From contig CADECP010000017.1 in the NCBI GenBank assembly GCA_902825875.1, forward strand, positions 1 through 64,000: DNA of 64,000 nt, given 5' to 3'. Origin of the DNA: an uncultured Acidobacteriota bacterium (GTDB taxonomy: Bacteria; Acidobacteriota; Blastocatellia; RBC074). The notes beneath the pieces were generated by a model that saw nothing but the letters and a program-made list of their open reading frames with translations, made no database searches and was not told where the DNA came from. The translations under genes were made by a program, and so were the position numbers. Within the stretch, counting starts at the first letter, position 1, and each line of letters starts with the position of its first letter. Shown piece after piece: positions 16,514 through 27,646 of the stretch.

Positions 16514-17869
16514 ATGCCCATTGCACCACCTGTAATTTCAGAGGCCGAACCGCTGCGTCAGGTCTCTGCCGATCAAATCCTGCACAGACTGCGCGAAATG
16601 TTTGGCGAAAACCGCGCACGACTGGCCACTGGCGACAGCTTTCTCGTCATTGACGAACCGGAGCGCGTCGTTGCTTTTCCGCACGATCTGAACGAGCTAA
16701 GCGAAATTCTGAAGCTGGCCAATGACGAACGCTGGCGCGTGATTCCGGCTGGCGCTGGAACCTGGCTGACCGTTGGCAATCGGCCTGTGCAATTTCAGTT
16801 GGTCGTTTCCACAGCAAAGATGAACCGCGTGTTGGAATACGAACCCGCTGATTTGACGGCCACTTTGCAGTCAGGTTGTTCGCTGGCGGAATTCAACCAG
16901 CAAGCAGCGCAGCATCGCCAATTCATTCCGCTCGATCCGTTCGGCGAAACCAAATCCACGATTGGCGGAATCATCGCGTCGGCCAGCAGCGGCACATTGC
17001 GTTGTGCTTACGGAACTCCGCGCGATTGGATGGTCGGCGTCACGGTCGTTCACCCGAACGGCGGCGTCAGCAAAGCCGGTGGCAAAGTCGTCAAAAACGT
17101 CGCCGGTTACGACCTGTGCAAACTGTATGCTGGCAGTTTCGGTTCGCTGGCGATGATCGCTGAAATGAGTTTCAAGCTGCGCGCGTTGCCACCAACGGAA
17201 AAGACGTTGGTGTTTTACGCCGCCGACGCCGAAAGCCTGTGCGGCCTGGCGTTGAAGCTTAGCGACTCTGACGTGCAGCCTTCGGCGATGGAACTGGTTT
17301 CGCCAACCGGCGACCTGAGCTTGCCGATTGAATCCAATCGCTTCGCGCTGGCGCTGCGTTTTTTGAACGAAGCCGAAACCATCGAATCGCAACTCAACGA
17401 CGCAACTCGCATCGGTCACGAATTCGACCGCGTCGTGCTGAGCACCAACGACGCCGAAATGTTTTGGCGCAGGTATCACGAAACGGAAACCGACGAGCAG
17501 TGGGCGTTCAATTTGCGGTTGAGCGCCTTGCCTGCCGATCTGAACGCTGTGCTGAACGATGTCCGCCAATTGTTGCCACGCGCAAGCTGGCGCGCTCATG
17601 CAGGCAACGGCGTTTTGCGCGTGCTGGCCAAAGAAGATTTGTTCGACGATCTGCAAACTAAACGTCGTCCGAAATTCATTGCCGAACTTCGCCACTTGAC
17701 GCAAGCACGCGGCGGCCAATTGGTCGTTTTGGAAGCTCCGCAAATCATCAAGGATCAACTCGACACCTGGGGCGATGTCGGCACAACGGCTCGATTGATG
17801 CGCGAACTGAAAAACCGTTTTGACCCTGACGCGCAACTCAGTCCGGGAAGATTTGTTGCTGGGATTTGA
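16514..17869 (+). CDS. glcE: Glycolate oxidase FAD subunit GlcE-like
   Basis: 451-aa FAD-linked oxidase of the PCMH (FAD_binding_4) family. The FAD domain shows VIPAGAGTWLTVGNRP near residues 76-91, TIGGIIASASSGTLRCAYGT near residue 155 and VGVTVVHPNGG, KVVKNVAGYDLCKLYAGSFG by residue 215. The C-terminal end LKNRFDPDAQLSPGRFVAGI is the family-typical cap. It is longer than E. coli GlcE (about 350 aa). With GlcF next to it, it probably oxidises glycolate or another 2-hydroxy acid to a 2-keto acid. The GlcD subunit is not in the window. Confidence 0.82.
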   Translation: MPIAPPVISEAEPLRQVSADQILHRLREMFGENRARLATGDSFLVIDEPERVVAFPHDLNELSEILKLANDERWRVIPAGAGTWLTVGNRPVQFQLVVSTAKMNRVLEYEPADLTATLQSGCSLAEFNQQAAQHRQFIPLDPFGETKSTIGGIIASASSGTLRCAYGTPRDWMVGVTVVHPNGGVSKAGGKVVKNVAGYDLCKLYAGSFGSLAMIAEMSFKLRALPPTEKTLVFYAADAESLCGLALKLSDSDVQPSAMELVSPTGDLSLPIESNRFALALRFLNEAETIESQLNDATRIGHEFDRVVLSTNDAEMFWRRYHETETDEQWAFNLRLSALPADLNAVLNDVRQLLPRASWRAHAGNGVLRVLAKEDLFDDLQTKRRPKFIAELRHLTQARGGQLVVLEAPQIIKDQLDTWGDVGTTARLMRELKNRFDPDAQLSPGRFVAGI

Positions 17870-17877
17870 GCCGGAGC

Positions 17878-17920
17878 GCGGACATCCTGTCCGCTGCCGG
17901 TTCGCGGACATCCTGTCCGC
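17878..17920. repeat. Two copies of a 17-bp palindrome between glcE and glcF
   Basis: GCGGACATCCTGTCCGC occurs at 17878-17894 and 17904-17920, separated by nine bases. Each copy is a near-perfect palindrome. It lies between the two coupled subunit genes and may be a dispersed repeat rather than a regulator. Confidence 0.7.
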
Positions 17921-17944
17921 CCGTCAAAATAACTGCAAAATTTT

Positions 17945-19324
<1,380 letters not shown>

Positions 19325-19345
19325 TATCTGTTGAACCAAAATCAC

Positions 19346-19388
19346 AAAAGGCCCGCAGGTCAAATATATGACCTGCGGGCCTTTTGTT
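19346..19388. terminator. Bidirectional terminator between glcF and aceE
   Basis: AAAAGGCCCGCAGGTCA pairs perfectly with TGACCTGCGGGCCTTTT around a short loop. T-runs follow on both strands (TTTTGTTTTT on the plus strand). It sits between two convergent genes. Confidence 0.9.
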
Positions 19389-19405
19389 TTTGAAAAACGA
19401 AAAGG

Positions 19406-22111
19406 CTACGCGACCGCCGGGTCAATCGCGTCCGGGTTGACGCCCAAATCAATGATCGCTTGAGCGGCTTTTTTGGCGTTGAACTTGCCGTCGCGCGCCA
19501 GTTTCGATAGCGCAGCAGCTACGATGGATTCGGCGTTGATCTCGAAATGGCGGCGCAGGTAATCGCGGTTTTCGCTGCGTCCGAAGCCGTCCGTTCCCAA
19601 GCTCACCAAACGACCGCCAAGCCACGGAGCCACCTGGTCAGACACGATCTTCATGTAATCGCTGGAGGCGATGATCGGGCCTTCGGTGTTTTCCATCACT
19701 TGTTGGATGTAAGGCTTTTGCTCGGCTTCGGTCGGATGCAGCCGGTTCCAACGTTCGGCGCGCAAAGCATCGCGGCGCAGTTCGTTGTAACTGGTCACGC
19801 TCCAAACGTCGGCAGTGATTTTGTATTGCTCAGCCAGGATTTTTTGGGCGCGCAGCACTTCGCCCATCATCGGGCCGCTGCCGAACAACTGAACTTTGGC
19901 TTTGCCTTTCGGCGCACCGTTCAGTTTGTAAATGCCTTTGATGATGCCTTCTTCGACGCCTTCGGGCATTGCGGGTTGGGCGTAATTTTCGTTGTAAACG
20001 GTGATGTAATAGAAACGGTCTTCGCCTTCCTGATACATGCGGCGCAAACCGTCCTGGAAGATGACTGCGATTTCATACGCATACGCCGGGTCGTAAGCCG
20101 CGCAGGTCGGAACAGTGCTGGCCAACACATGGCTGTGACCATCCTGGTGCTGAAGGCCTTCACCGTTCAGCGTAGTGCGTCCGGCGGTTGCTCCCAGCAA
20201 AAAGCCTTTGCCACGCGCGTCGGCAAACGCCCAAGCAAAATCGCCAATGCGCTGGAATCCGAACATCGAATAAAAGACGTAACAGGGAATCATTTCGACG
20301 CCGTAATTGGCGTAAGCCGTTCCAGCCGCCGTGAACGAGGCCATCGAACCGGCTTCGGTGATTCCTTCTTCCAGAATCTGGCCTTCTTTCGATTCCTTGT
20401 AATACAGGAACATGTCCGAATCGTGCGGTGTGTAAAGCTGCCCCTGGCTGGCGTAAATGCCGACCTGCCGGAACAGCGATTCCATTCCGAAAGTGCGCGC
20501 TTCGTCCGGAACAATCGGCACAACTCGTTTGCCCAAAGTTTTGTCTTTGGTCATCAACAGAGTCAGCACGCGAACGAAAGCCATCGTCGTGGAAACTTCG
20601 CGGCCTTGCGACCCTTCCAGCGATTCTTTGAAAAATTCCAGCGGCGGAGCCTGCAATTTTTCCGCTTTCAGTTTTCTGGCTGGAATGCTGCCGCCCAAAG
20701 CTTCGCGGCGAGATTTCATGTATTTGATTTCTTCGCTGTCGGGCGCGGGCACATAAAACTTGGCTTTCTTGGCGTCTGCTTCAGAAATCGGCAGTTCAAA
20801 GCGTTTGGTGAAATTGACCAGATCAACTTCTTCCATCTTCTTTGCCTGGTGAGCCAGGTTGCGGCTTTCGCCGGACGAACCCATTCCGTAACCTTTGACG
20901 GTTTTGGCCAGAATCACGGTCGGTTGGCCTTTGGTTTCGTAAGCGCGTTTGTAAGCCTGATAGACTTTGATCGAATCGTGACCGCCGCGACGCAACCGCC
21001 AGATGTCATCGTCGCTCAAGTGTTCGACCAATTTCAGCAGTTCAGGATATTTGCCAAAGAAATGATCGCGGATGTATTTGCCGTCTTTGGCGCGGAAGGC
21101 TTGATACTCGCCGTCAACGCATTCTTCCATTCGTTTCAACAGCAAACCCGTCTTGTCGCGTGCCAGCAAATCGTCCCATCCGCTGCCCCAAACGACTTTG
21201 ATGACGTTCCAACCGGCTCCGGCAAACGCGGCTTCAAGTTCGTTGATGACTTTGCCGTTGCCTCGCACAGGGCCGTCCAGACGTTGCAAATTGCAGTTGA
21301 TGACGAAAACCAGATTGTCCAGTTTTTCGCGGCTGGCCAGCGTCAACGAACCCATTGATTCCGGTTCGTCCATTTCGCCGTCGCCCAGAAAAGCCCAAAT
21401 CTTTCGATCAGTCGCCGGAATCAATCCACGGTTTTCCATGTAGCGCATAAAGCGCGCCTGGTATATGGCGTTCAACGAAGCCAGTCCCATCGAAACCGTC
21501 GGGAAGCTCCAGAAATCAGGCATCAGCCATGGATGCGGATAAGACGAAAGCCCTTCGGTGTCGCGCAGTTCGTGGCGGAAGTTTTCAATGTGCTGTTGAG
21601 TCAGGCGGCCTTCCAGAAAAGCACGAGCGTAAATGCCCGGACTGGCGTGTCCCTGAAAGTAAACAAACTCGCCCGGTTGATCTCCAATCGAGCCTCGAAA
21701 GAAATGATTGAAACCGACTTCCAGCAGCGTCGCCGCCGAAGCGAAAGTCGAAATGTGTCCGCCGATGCCAGCGTCTTTTTTGTTCTGATTCACGACCATC
21801 GCCAAAGCGTTCCAGCGAATGGCGCTTTTGATTTTGCGTTCCAGCGCCAGATTGCCCGGATAGGGCACATCGTCTTCGGGGCGAATGGTGTTGATGTATG
21901 GAGTATTGAATCGAGGCGGCAGGTTCAGCCCGGCATTACGAGCGCGCTGCGTCAGCGCATTCAACAAATAAGACGCGCGCTGCGGGTTTTCTTCATTCAG
22001 AATCTGATCCCAGGCTTCCAGCCACTCCGAGGTTTCCTGCGGATCAATGTCCGCAACAGTCGAGGGCGTTTCAGTTTTGATTTGTTCTTCGAGTTTGGCT
22101 TTTGCTTGCAT
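19406..22111 (-). CDS. aceE: Pyruvate dehydrogenase E1 component, homodimeric type
   Basis: 901-aa thiamine-diphosphate enzyme that decarboxylates pyruvate and passes the acetyl group to the E2 lipoyl arm. Seen are WEAWDQILN near the N-terminus, DAGIGGHISTFASAATLLEV, the TPP motif GDGEMDEPESMG with the following DNLVFVINCN, and the C-terminal RADYLRRHFEINAESIV-type end. Length is that of E. coli AceE (887 aa). The ATG is preceded by AAGGAG. E2 and E3 genes (aceF, lpd) are not next to it, so the complex genes are split. The upstream MBL gene is on the same strand about 270 bases away. Confidence 0.95.
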   Translation of the reverse strand: MQAKAKLEEQIKTETPSTVADIDPQETSEWLEAWDQILNEENPQRASYLLNALTQRARNAGLNLPPRFNTPYINTIRPEDDVPYPGNLALERKIKSAIRWNALAMVVNQNKKDAGIGGHISTFASAATLLEVGFNHFFRGSIGDQPGEFVYFQGHASPGIYARAFLEGRLTQQHIENFRHELRDTEGLSSYPHPWLMPDFWSFPTVSMGLASLNAIYQARFMRYMENRGLIPATDRKIWAFLGDGEMDEPESMGSLTLASREKLDNLVFVINCNLQRLDGPVRGNGKVINELEAAFAGAGWNVIKVVWGSGWDDLLARDKTGLLLKRMEECVDGEYQAFRAKDGKYIRDHFFGKYPELLKLVEHLSDDDIWRLRRGGHDSIKVYQAYKRAYETKGQPTVILAKTVKGYGMGSSGESRNLAHQAKKMEEVDLVNFTKRFELPISEADAKKAKFYVPAPDSEEIKYMKSRREALGGSIPARKLKAEKLQAPPLEFFKESLEGSQGREVSTTMAFVRVLTLLMTKDKTLGKRVVPIVPDEARTFGMESLFRQVGIYASQGQLYTPHDSDMFLYYKESKEGQILEEGITEAGSMASFTAAGTAYANYGVEMIPCYVFYSMFGFQRIGDFAWAFADARGKGFLLGATAGRTTLNGEGLQHQDGHSHVLASTVPTCAAYDPAYAYEIAVIFQDGLRRMYQEGEDRFYYITVYNENYAQPAMPEGVEEGIIKGIYKLNGAPKGKAKVQLFGSGPMMGEVLRAQKILAEQYKITADVWSVTSYNELRRDALRAERWNRLHPTEAEQKPYIQQVMENTEGPIIASSDYMKIVSDQVAPWLGGRLVSLGTDGFGRSENRDYLRRHFEINAESIVAAALSKLARDGKFNAKKAAQAIIDLGVNPDAIDPAVA

Positions 22112-22302
22112 TGCTCCTTGCTTCCTTACAGGTATGAGACTCGGTTTGCTGCCCAGACTTCCAGCCTGTGCGTTTCACAAACGCGGCATTTTCAGCAGTC
22201 GTCCGAGTCATTCTTGATGATTTTCATTGTGATGAGATGTCGAAGTAGGCGGGCACTATACCCCAAACACCGCGTAGTGTCGAAACGGCAAAAACGTTGT
22301 GA

Positions 22303-22379
22303 GGCAATTTTTCAAATTGCCCCACGCTTGCATAATCAAGCGATAAAAAGTTTAGCGTGACAATTTGGAAAATTGTCAC
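22303..22379. repeat. Two palindromes in the aceE upstream region
   Basis: GGCAATTTTTCAAATTGCC (22303-22321) and GTGACAATTTGGAAAATTGTCAC (22357-22379) each form a hairpin. They lie in the 274 bases between the MBL gene and aceE. They could be repeat units; the first resembles a terminator stem but lacks a good T-run. Confidence 0.6.
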
Positions 22380-22385
22380 ACACCG

Positions 22386-23777
22386 TCATAGCTCGAACCT
22401 ATCCAGATAATCCGGTATCTCAACCTTCCATCCGAATTTTTCGACGATCTTTTGTTTCAACGCTTCCTGAGCTTTCGGTTCGCCGTGAACCAGAAACACA
22501 GTTTTCGGCGCGCGTTTGAATCCACCCAGCCAGTGCAGGATTTCGCGCGAATCGGCATGCGCCGACAAGTTTTCCAGTCGTTCGATTTTGGCTTTGACCG
22601 GTACGAATTCGCCGAAAATTTTGATCTCCGGTTCGCCGTCCAGCAATCGCCGTCCGCGAGTTCCTTCGGATTGATAGCCGACAAAAACCACAGTGTTGCG
22701 TTCATCCGGCAGCCGTTTGCGAAGGTGATGCATGATGCGTCCGCCGGTAGCCATCCCGCTGGCTGAAATGACAACGGCAGATTCGCCGCCTTTGGTAATG
22801 GCTTTGGATTCGTCGCGGGTTCGCGCCAGATTGAATCGCTGCGTAGCCAGTGGATTTCGGCGGTCATCCATCAAATCTTTCATTTCCAGATCGTGATCTT
22901 CTTTATGACTGAGGTAGAGCCGCGTTGCGCTCGAAGCCATCGGACTGTCCACGTACACAGGAATGATCGGGATGCGGCCTTCGTCTTCCAATTCGCGGAT
23001 CAAATACAGCAGCAACTGCGTGCGTCCGACGGCAAACGACGGAATCAGAATTTGTCCGCCTCGATTGACCGTTTCGGTGATGATTTTGGCCAAACTGGCT
23101 TTGACATCGTAATCGGAGTGCTCGCGATCGCCGTAAGTAGATTCGACCACGATGTAATCGGCGTCTTCCACCGGCGAAGGATCGTGAATGATCGGTTCGT
23201 TGTACCTGCCCAGATCGCCTGTCATCACCACTCGGCGCATCGCTCCGTCGTTGCATTCGACTTCAAACAGCACAAAGCTCGAACCCAGAATGTGCCCTGC
23301 GGTGACGAATTCAAACGAAAGCTTTTTCGTCAGTTGAATTCGTTTGTGGTAGTTGACCGATTGCATCAATCGGCAGGCTGCGTTGGCGTCTTTTTCGGAA
23401 TACAGCGGCAATGCCGGATGATGTTTTGTCGCGCCGGTTTTGTTGACGTAATCGGCATCTTCTTCCTGAAGCCTGGCCGAATCGGGCAGCATGATCCGCG
23501 ACAGTTCAACAGTTCCCGGAGTTGCGTATACCGTCCCGCCAAACCCATCACGCACCAATTTGGGCAAATAACCACTGTGGTCAATGTGCGCGTGCGTCAA
23601 AATCACCGAATTGATCGAAGCCGGATTGATCGGAAACGGCTCCCAGTTTCTCAGCCGCAGATGCTTCAGCCCCTGAAACAGTCCGCAATCCACCATCACT
23701 CGATACCCGCCGACTTCAAGCATGTGCTTGGAGCCGGTGACGGTTCGAGCCGCCCCCAGAAATTGAATGTTTGCCAT
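22386..23777 (-). CDS. MBL-fold beta-CASP RNA-processing-type hydrolase
   Basis: 463-aa metallo-beta-lactamase of the beta-CASP (YSH1/RMMBL) type. Zinc motif HAHIDHSG is near residues 61-68; HILGSSF, the acidic TGDLG and the beta-CASP insertion with [15 protein letters not shown] and [17 protein letters not shown] follow; the RMMBL end shows [17 protein letters not shown] and [17 protein letters not shown]. Homologues are exo-/endoribonucleases or of unknown target. I start at 23777 (MANIQFLG), preceded by GGAGG; the longer frame to 23810 is not preferred. It is transcribed in the direction of aceE. Confidence 0.87.
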   Translation of the reverse strand: MANIQFLGAARTVTGSKHMLEVGGYRVMVDCGLFQGLKHLRLRNWEPFPINPASINSVILTHAHIDHSGYLPKLVRDGFGGTVYATPGTVELSRIMLPDSARLQEEDADYVNKTGATKHHPALPLYSEKDANAACRLMQSVNYHKRIQLTKKLSFEFVTAGHILGSSFVLFEVECNDGAMRRVVMTGDLGRYNEPIIHDPSPVEDADYIVVESTYGDREHSDYDVKASLAKIITETVNRGGQILIPSFAVGRTQLLLYLIRELEDEGRIPIIPVYVDSPMASSATRLYLSHKEDHDLEMKDLMDDRRNPLATQRFNLARTRDESKAITKGGESAVVISASGMATGGRIMHHLRKRLPDERNTVVFVGYQSEGTRGRRLLDGEPEIKIFGEFVPVKAKIERLENLSAHADSREILHWLGGFKRAPKTVFLVHGEPKAQEALKQKIVEKFGWKVEIPDYLDRFEL

Positions 23778-23942
23778 TGATGTTTTTCCTCCGTGCCGAA
23801 GTTTTACCACAACCGTTTCGTGGAAGCGAAATTTCGCTTGGACGAATTTGCCGAATTGAGCATACTCTGCGCGAGTTCCCCGTTCTTTTCCCCATACAAT
23901 CCCCGAGCGAGTCGCCCTCGCTCCTCAACCGCAAGGAGAATC

Positions 23943-24377
23943 ATGAAAAAAATCCTCTGTTCATTCGTTGTCACCTGCTGTCTGGCTTTGGCTTTGACCT
24001 CTGCAACCGCCGCGTCGTCGTTTAGCTTTCGAATCAAAGCCGACATTCCGTTCGATTTTCAAATCGGAAAAAAGAAAATGCCCAAGGGTGATTACATCAT
24101 TGAATCCGTCGGCCAAAGCGGAACCGTGCTCATCCGTCGAGAAAAAGGCGGCAAAGCCGTCAACGTCATGACCGTCGTGGATAAACACACCGACAAACAC
24201 AAATCGAAACTGATGTTTCGTCGTTATGGCGACCAATACTTTCTGGCCAGAATCTGGGACGGTTCCAGCGAAACCGTGCTGAAGATCGAAAAATCCAGCG
24301 CCGAAAAGAAAGTCGCCAAACTGTTCAAAGACCAGTCTGGCAAAGACGAAGACGAAGTTCCGGTCACGGATAAGTAA
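23943..24377 (+). CDS. Small secreted hypothetical protein, member A of a paralogous pair
   Basis: 144-aa protein with a Sec signal peptide (MKKILCSFVVTCCLALALTS) and a mature part starting IKADIPFDFQIGKKKMPKGD. It shares the pattern 'ADxPFDFQx..K..K.GDY.I....G..VLIRR' with the protein encoded at 27023-27466, down to a common FRRYGDQYFLA segment. Start 23943 is preceded by AAGGAG. Acidobacterial genomes often hold such small beta-rich secreted proteins; function is unknown. Between the two copies lies the FHA-GAF-sigma-54 activator. Confidence 0.75.
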   Translation: MKKILCSFVVTCCLALALTSATAASSFSFRIKADIPFDFQIGKKKMPKGDYIIESVGQSGTVLIRREKGGKAVNVMTVVDKHTDKHKSKLMFRRYGDQYFLARIWDGSSETVLKIEKSSAEKKVAKLFKDQSGKDEDEVPVTDK

Positions 24378-24385
24378 ATTGATCT

Positions 24386-24429
24386 GAAGCTGCCGTGCGG
24401 TAATTGGCCAATTCCAGCACGGCAGCTTC
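24386..24429. terminator. Hairpin between convergent genes
   Basis: GAAGCTGCCGTGC (24386-24398) and GCACGGCAGCTTC (24417-24429) form a perfect 13-bp stem with an 18-base loop. No T-run follows on the plus strand, so terminator activity is uncertain, though its place between two convergent genes fits. Confidence 0.5.
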
Positions 24430-24451
24430 CTGCCCGGTTCAGCCTTAACAG

Positions 24452-26383
24452 TCACTTCTTGATCGCTTCGCGCAAATTCAAATTGCTGATTAACCGATGA
24501 AGGTAATTTGCCTGAACGCCCAACAATCGAGCGGCTTCGGTGATGTTGCCGTCGGACTGAGCGATGGCTTTGACGATCAATTGCTTTTTCGTTTCCTTGA
24601 TCGTTTCGTGGTAATTGGCGATGGAGATTTCCGCCGACGGAGTTTCGGCTTCGGTTTCGAGCACGGCTTCCGGCAAATCTTCGGGGCGAATCAGGTCTGT
24701 GGAACCCAACACGATGGCGCGTTCAATGGCGTTTTCCAGTTCGCGGACGTTTCCTGGCCAATCGTAAGTCGTCAGCAATGCGCGGGCTTCAGGCGCAATG
24801 CCGCGAACCGGGCGTTTGCATTTGTTGGCGTATTTCGTCGCAAAGTAATTTGCCAGCAACGGAATGTCTTCGCGGCGTTCGCGCAAACCGGGCAGTTTCA
24901 GCGAAACGACATTCAACCGGTAATACAAATCCTGCCTAAAGCTGCCGTCTTTGATCGCCGATTCCAGGTCGCGGTTGGTGGCGGCGATCAACCGAACATC
25001 AACCTTGAGCGGGCGAGTTCCACCGACGCGCTCGAATTGCTGTTCCTGCAACACGCGCAGCAGCTTGGCTTGCAGAACCAAAGACATCTCGCCCAATTCA
25101 TCCAGAAAGATCGTGCCGCCATCGGCAACTTCGAACTTCCCTTTTTTCTGAGCGACGGCTCCGGTGAACGCGCCTTTTTCATGGCCGAACAATTCGCTTT
25201 CCAACAAGGTTTCGGTCAACGCGGCGCAGTTGATGGCGACAAAAGGTTTGCCCGCGCGCGAACTGTTTTGGTGAATCGAACTGGCGGCGAGTTCTTTTCC
25301 GGTTCCGCTTTCACCGCGAATCAGCACGGTTGAATCTGTCGGAGCGACTTTGGCAATGAACTGATACACGTCGCGCATGCGTTTGCCTTCGCCGACCATG
25401 CTGCGTTCGATGTTGATTTCTTCGGTCAACCGGCGATTTTCGTTTTCCAGCCATTCCAACTGGCGAACGTTTTCCAGTGCAACGGCGGCGATTCCGGCGA
25501 TGGCTGAAACCAGTTGCAAATGATCTTCATCGAACCTGGCTGTCGCATCGCTGGTGCTCAAGTAAATGACGCCCAGCTTTCGGCCCATCAAAATGATCGG
25601 AACCGCCAGCAGCGCGCGCGTTTGCAAAACCATCAAGCTTTCGTTTTTGCCAAAGGCTTCGCTTTCCAGAATATTGTTGCTCAGGATGGCTTCGCCCGCG
25701 CTCAAGACCTGATTGATGATGGCGCGGCTGATTCGCACTGTAGTTTGCGCCCCGTCTTTTCGATCCCAACCGAACGTGGACGCGAATTCATCAAGCGTTG
25801 TTTTCCCATCGGCCAGCAAAATCGCCCCGCGCTGGGCAGGCGCAACTTCGAAGATCATCTCCAGCAACTGGCGCTGCAATTCATCCAAGCTGCGAATGGA
25901 ATTGATCGTCTGGCTGATTTGCAACAGCGCGTTCAGGTCGTTGACCAAACGCGATTTGCCGCGTTGCTGTTTTTCAGGTCGCAGCAGCGACAAATCTTCC
26001 TGTCCGATGCGAATCGTGTCCTGAGAAAAACTGCGACTTTCGTCCACCTGCACCTGCCCGGAGCTTTCTTCTTTGGCAAAAAGTTCTTGGTCGTGAAGCT
26101 GAAATAGAAAGTGCGAACTGCCAACAGTGATGCGGTCGCCGTGTTCCAGTCGTCGTTCCTTGATCGGCAAACCGTTGACGACCGTTCCGTTGAAACTATC
26201 CAAATCGGTCAGCACAAATCCGTCGGCGTCGCGCTGAATCTTGCAATGCCGCCGCGAAGTCGAAAGATCAGCCAGTGAAATCCGGCTGGACGATTCGCGG
26301 CCAAACAAAACTTCATCATCGGTCAGGTCGAAAATTTTGCCTTTCAACGGCCCGGCCAGAACAATCAATCTTGGATTTGACAT
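24452..26383 (-). CDS. Sigma-54-dependent activator with FHA and GAF domains
   Basis: 643-aa regulator. Order: FHA phosphothreonine-binding domain (about 5-95, with [20 protein letters not shown] and SFNGTVVNG), GAF sensor domain (about 165-315), AAA+ sigma-54 interaction domain with Walker A GESGTGKE (about 356-363) and the GAFTGA loop (about 402-407), and a Fis-type helix-turn-helix at the C-terminus. It should bind DNA upstream of -24/-12 promoters and open sigma-54 polymerase, with input through phospho-protein binding. I start at 26383 with GAGGTG eight bases before. The neighbouring pair of similar secreted proteins is a possible target, though this is inference only. Confidence 0.9.
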   Translation of the reverse strand: MSNPRLIVLAGPLKGKIFDLTDDEVLFGRESSSRISLADLSTSRRHCKIQRDADGFVLTDLDSFNGTVVNGLPIKERRLEHGDRITVGSSHFLFQLHDQELFAKEESSGQVQVDESRSFSQDTIRIGQEDLSLLRPEKQQRGKSRLVNDLNALLQISQTINSIRSLDELQRQLLEMIFEVAPAQRGAILLADGKTTLDEFASTFGWDRKDGAQTTVRISRAIINQVLSAGEAILSNNILESEAFGKNESLMVLQTRALLAVPIILMGRKLGVIYLSTSDATARFDEDHLQLVSAIAGIAAVALENVRQLEWLENENRRLTEEINIERSMVGEGKRMRDVYQFIAKVAPTDSTVLIRGESGTGKELAASSIHQNSSRAGKPFVAINCAALTETLLESELFGHEKGAFTGAVAQKKGKFEVADGGTIFLDELGEMSLVLQAKLLRVLQEQQFERVGGTRPLKVDVRLIAATNRDLESAIKDGSFRQDLYYRLNVVSLKLPGLRERREDIPLLANYFATKYANKCKRPVRGIAPEARALLTTYDWPGNVRELENAIERAIVLGSTDLIRPEDLPEAVLETEAETPSAEISIANYHETIKETKKQLIVKAIAQSDGNITEAARLLGVQANYLHRLISNLNLREAIKK

Positions 26384-26475
26384 AAGGTTCACCTCGAAGA
26401 ATTCTCTGAGAGCGTGTTTTGAAGTAAGAAAAGCTGGCTTCCTTCCGATTTAGCTCTGAAAGAGCGCCAGAGAAT

Positions 26476-26664
26476 AGCCCCGTGCGAAGCGCGGGGAAGG
26501 AAGCAAGAGACCTGCCCAAGCCCCGCAAGGGGCGGCAGATCATAGTTGCTTACCGCTCCTTTCGGAGCTTGTTACCGCTCCTTTCGGAGCTTGGGGAAAA
26601 TTACCTTCGACTCCGCGCTTACGCACGGAGCTACTGTCTAACGCCTGCTTCGCAGGCTGTAAAA
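26476..26664. repeat. Palindrome cluster with a 22-bp tandem repeat
   Basis: Within about 190 bases lie at least five small palindromes (for example CCCCGTGCGAAGCGCGGGG, GCCCCGCAAGGGGC, GCTCCTTTCGGAGC twice, TCCGCGCTTACGCACGGA, GCCTGCTTCGCAGGC). The unit TTACCGCTCCTTTCGGAGCTTG occurs twice in direct tandem at 26550-26571 and 26572-26593. It occupies most of the 640-base gap between the activator gene and the next secreted-protein gene; the rest of the gap shows nothing clear. Confidence 0.75.
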
Positions 26665-27022
26665 GGTAAGTTACAAACTTTCAAAACAGGCTCTGAAAGC
26701 TATCCTAACAGATACCCAGTCACTGTCAGAGCTATCCGATCAGATAGAAACTCAGCTTCCCGCCAAAAACCGGCGACAGCGTCCAATCAACATCTCGCCA
26801 ACACCAACTCCAAGCCTTTCAATCAGTTCCCTACAAAAAGCAAACAAGACAACGAGCGCGGAATTCACTGGCACAGCAGTTGAATTAGCTGATGGCGCAA
26901 GCGATGAAACGGATCATCGCACACAAAACAAAATATGAAGAAGAGAGAAACCGTTGGAACAAGATTGAAAACAATTGCCCGAAGCTGAAAGTTCAGCTTC
27001 TTAAACCCAGAGGAGAATTCAG

Positions 27023-27466
27023 ATGAAAAAGCAAATTTTGAACATCGTCGCAACCATCAGTTTTCTGTTTATCGTCTCGGCAGTTTCCGCTTACGCACAA
27101 TCGCCCGAATTGAAGGCAAACGTCCCGTTTGATTTTCAGGTCAATGGCAAGGTGATGAAAGCAGGCGAGTACACGATTTCTGATCCTGTTTCCCCCAGAG
27201 GCATGGTGATTATTCGCGGCGGCGAAAAAGTTTCTGCTGCGGCGGCCATGACTTACAACGCTGATTCGGAAAAAGTCGCCGACCAGACCAAATTGGTGTT
27301 TCGTCGTTACGGCAACCAGTACTTCCTGGCGCAGATGATAACCAAAGGCACGACGCAAAATCGTGAACTGCCGGTAACGAAAGCTGAGCGCGAACTGATT
27401 CACACGCGCCATCTGGCTGGCAACAAAACCGAGCCGCAAACCGTCACCGTCGCGCTGGCTCAGTAA
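27023..27466 (+). CDS. Small secreted hypothetical protein, member B of a paralogous pair
   Basis: 147-aa protein with signal peptide (MKKQILNIVATISFLFIVSA). The mature part LKANVPFDFQVNGKVMKAGE with FRRYGNQYFLA closely matches the protein at 23943-24377. Conserved 'GEYTI' and 'MVIIRGG' elements follow. Preceded by AGGAG ten bases upstream of the ATG. Function unknown; the pair flanking a sigma-54 activator suggests a common origin by duplication. Confidence 0.78.
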   Translation: MKKQILNIVATISFLFIVSAVSAYAQSPELKANVPFDFQVNGKVMKAGEYTISDPVSPRGMVIIRGGEKVSAAAAMTYNADSEKVADQTKLVFRRYGNQYFLAQMITKGTTQNRELPVTKAERELIHTRHLAGNKTEPQTVTVALAQ

Positions 27467-27527
27467 TTTTTCGACACCGGACAATTCCGGCAACAAGTTT
27501 CCCGCTGAAACGTTGAGTCTCTCTTTT

Positions 27528-27568
27528 CGGCAACCTGAAGTTTCGACTTTAGGTTGCCGCTTTTTTTG
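27528..27568 (+). terminator. Rho-independent terminator
   Basis: CGGCAACCTGAAG (27528-27540) pairs with CTTTAGGTTGCCG (27547-27559), then CTTTTTTT. It ends the secreted-protein gene about 60 bases downstream of its stop. Confidence 0.85.
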
Positions 27569-27646
27569 CCCCTGCCTGCCAACTTCTGCTGAGTTATAAT
27601 CCGCCGCGATTTCAATCCCAACTTTGACCGAAAGAGTTTTTTCCCG

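Noticed and set aside
19547..21358. Long plus-strand open frame of about 600 codons
   Set aside because: It is antisense to aceE, whose motifs are complete; long antisense frames are common in G/C-rich coding DNA.
26482..26883. Plus-strand open frame of 133 codons
   Set aside because: Runs through the palindrome cluster and has no protein-like features or ribosome site.
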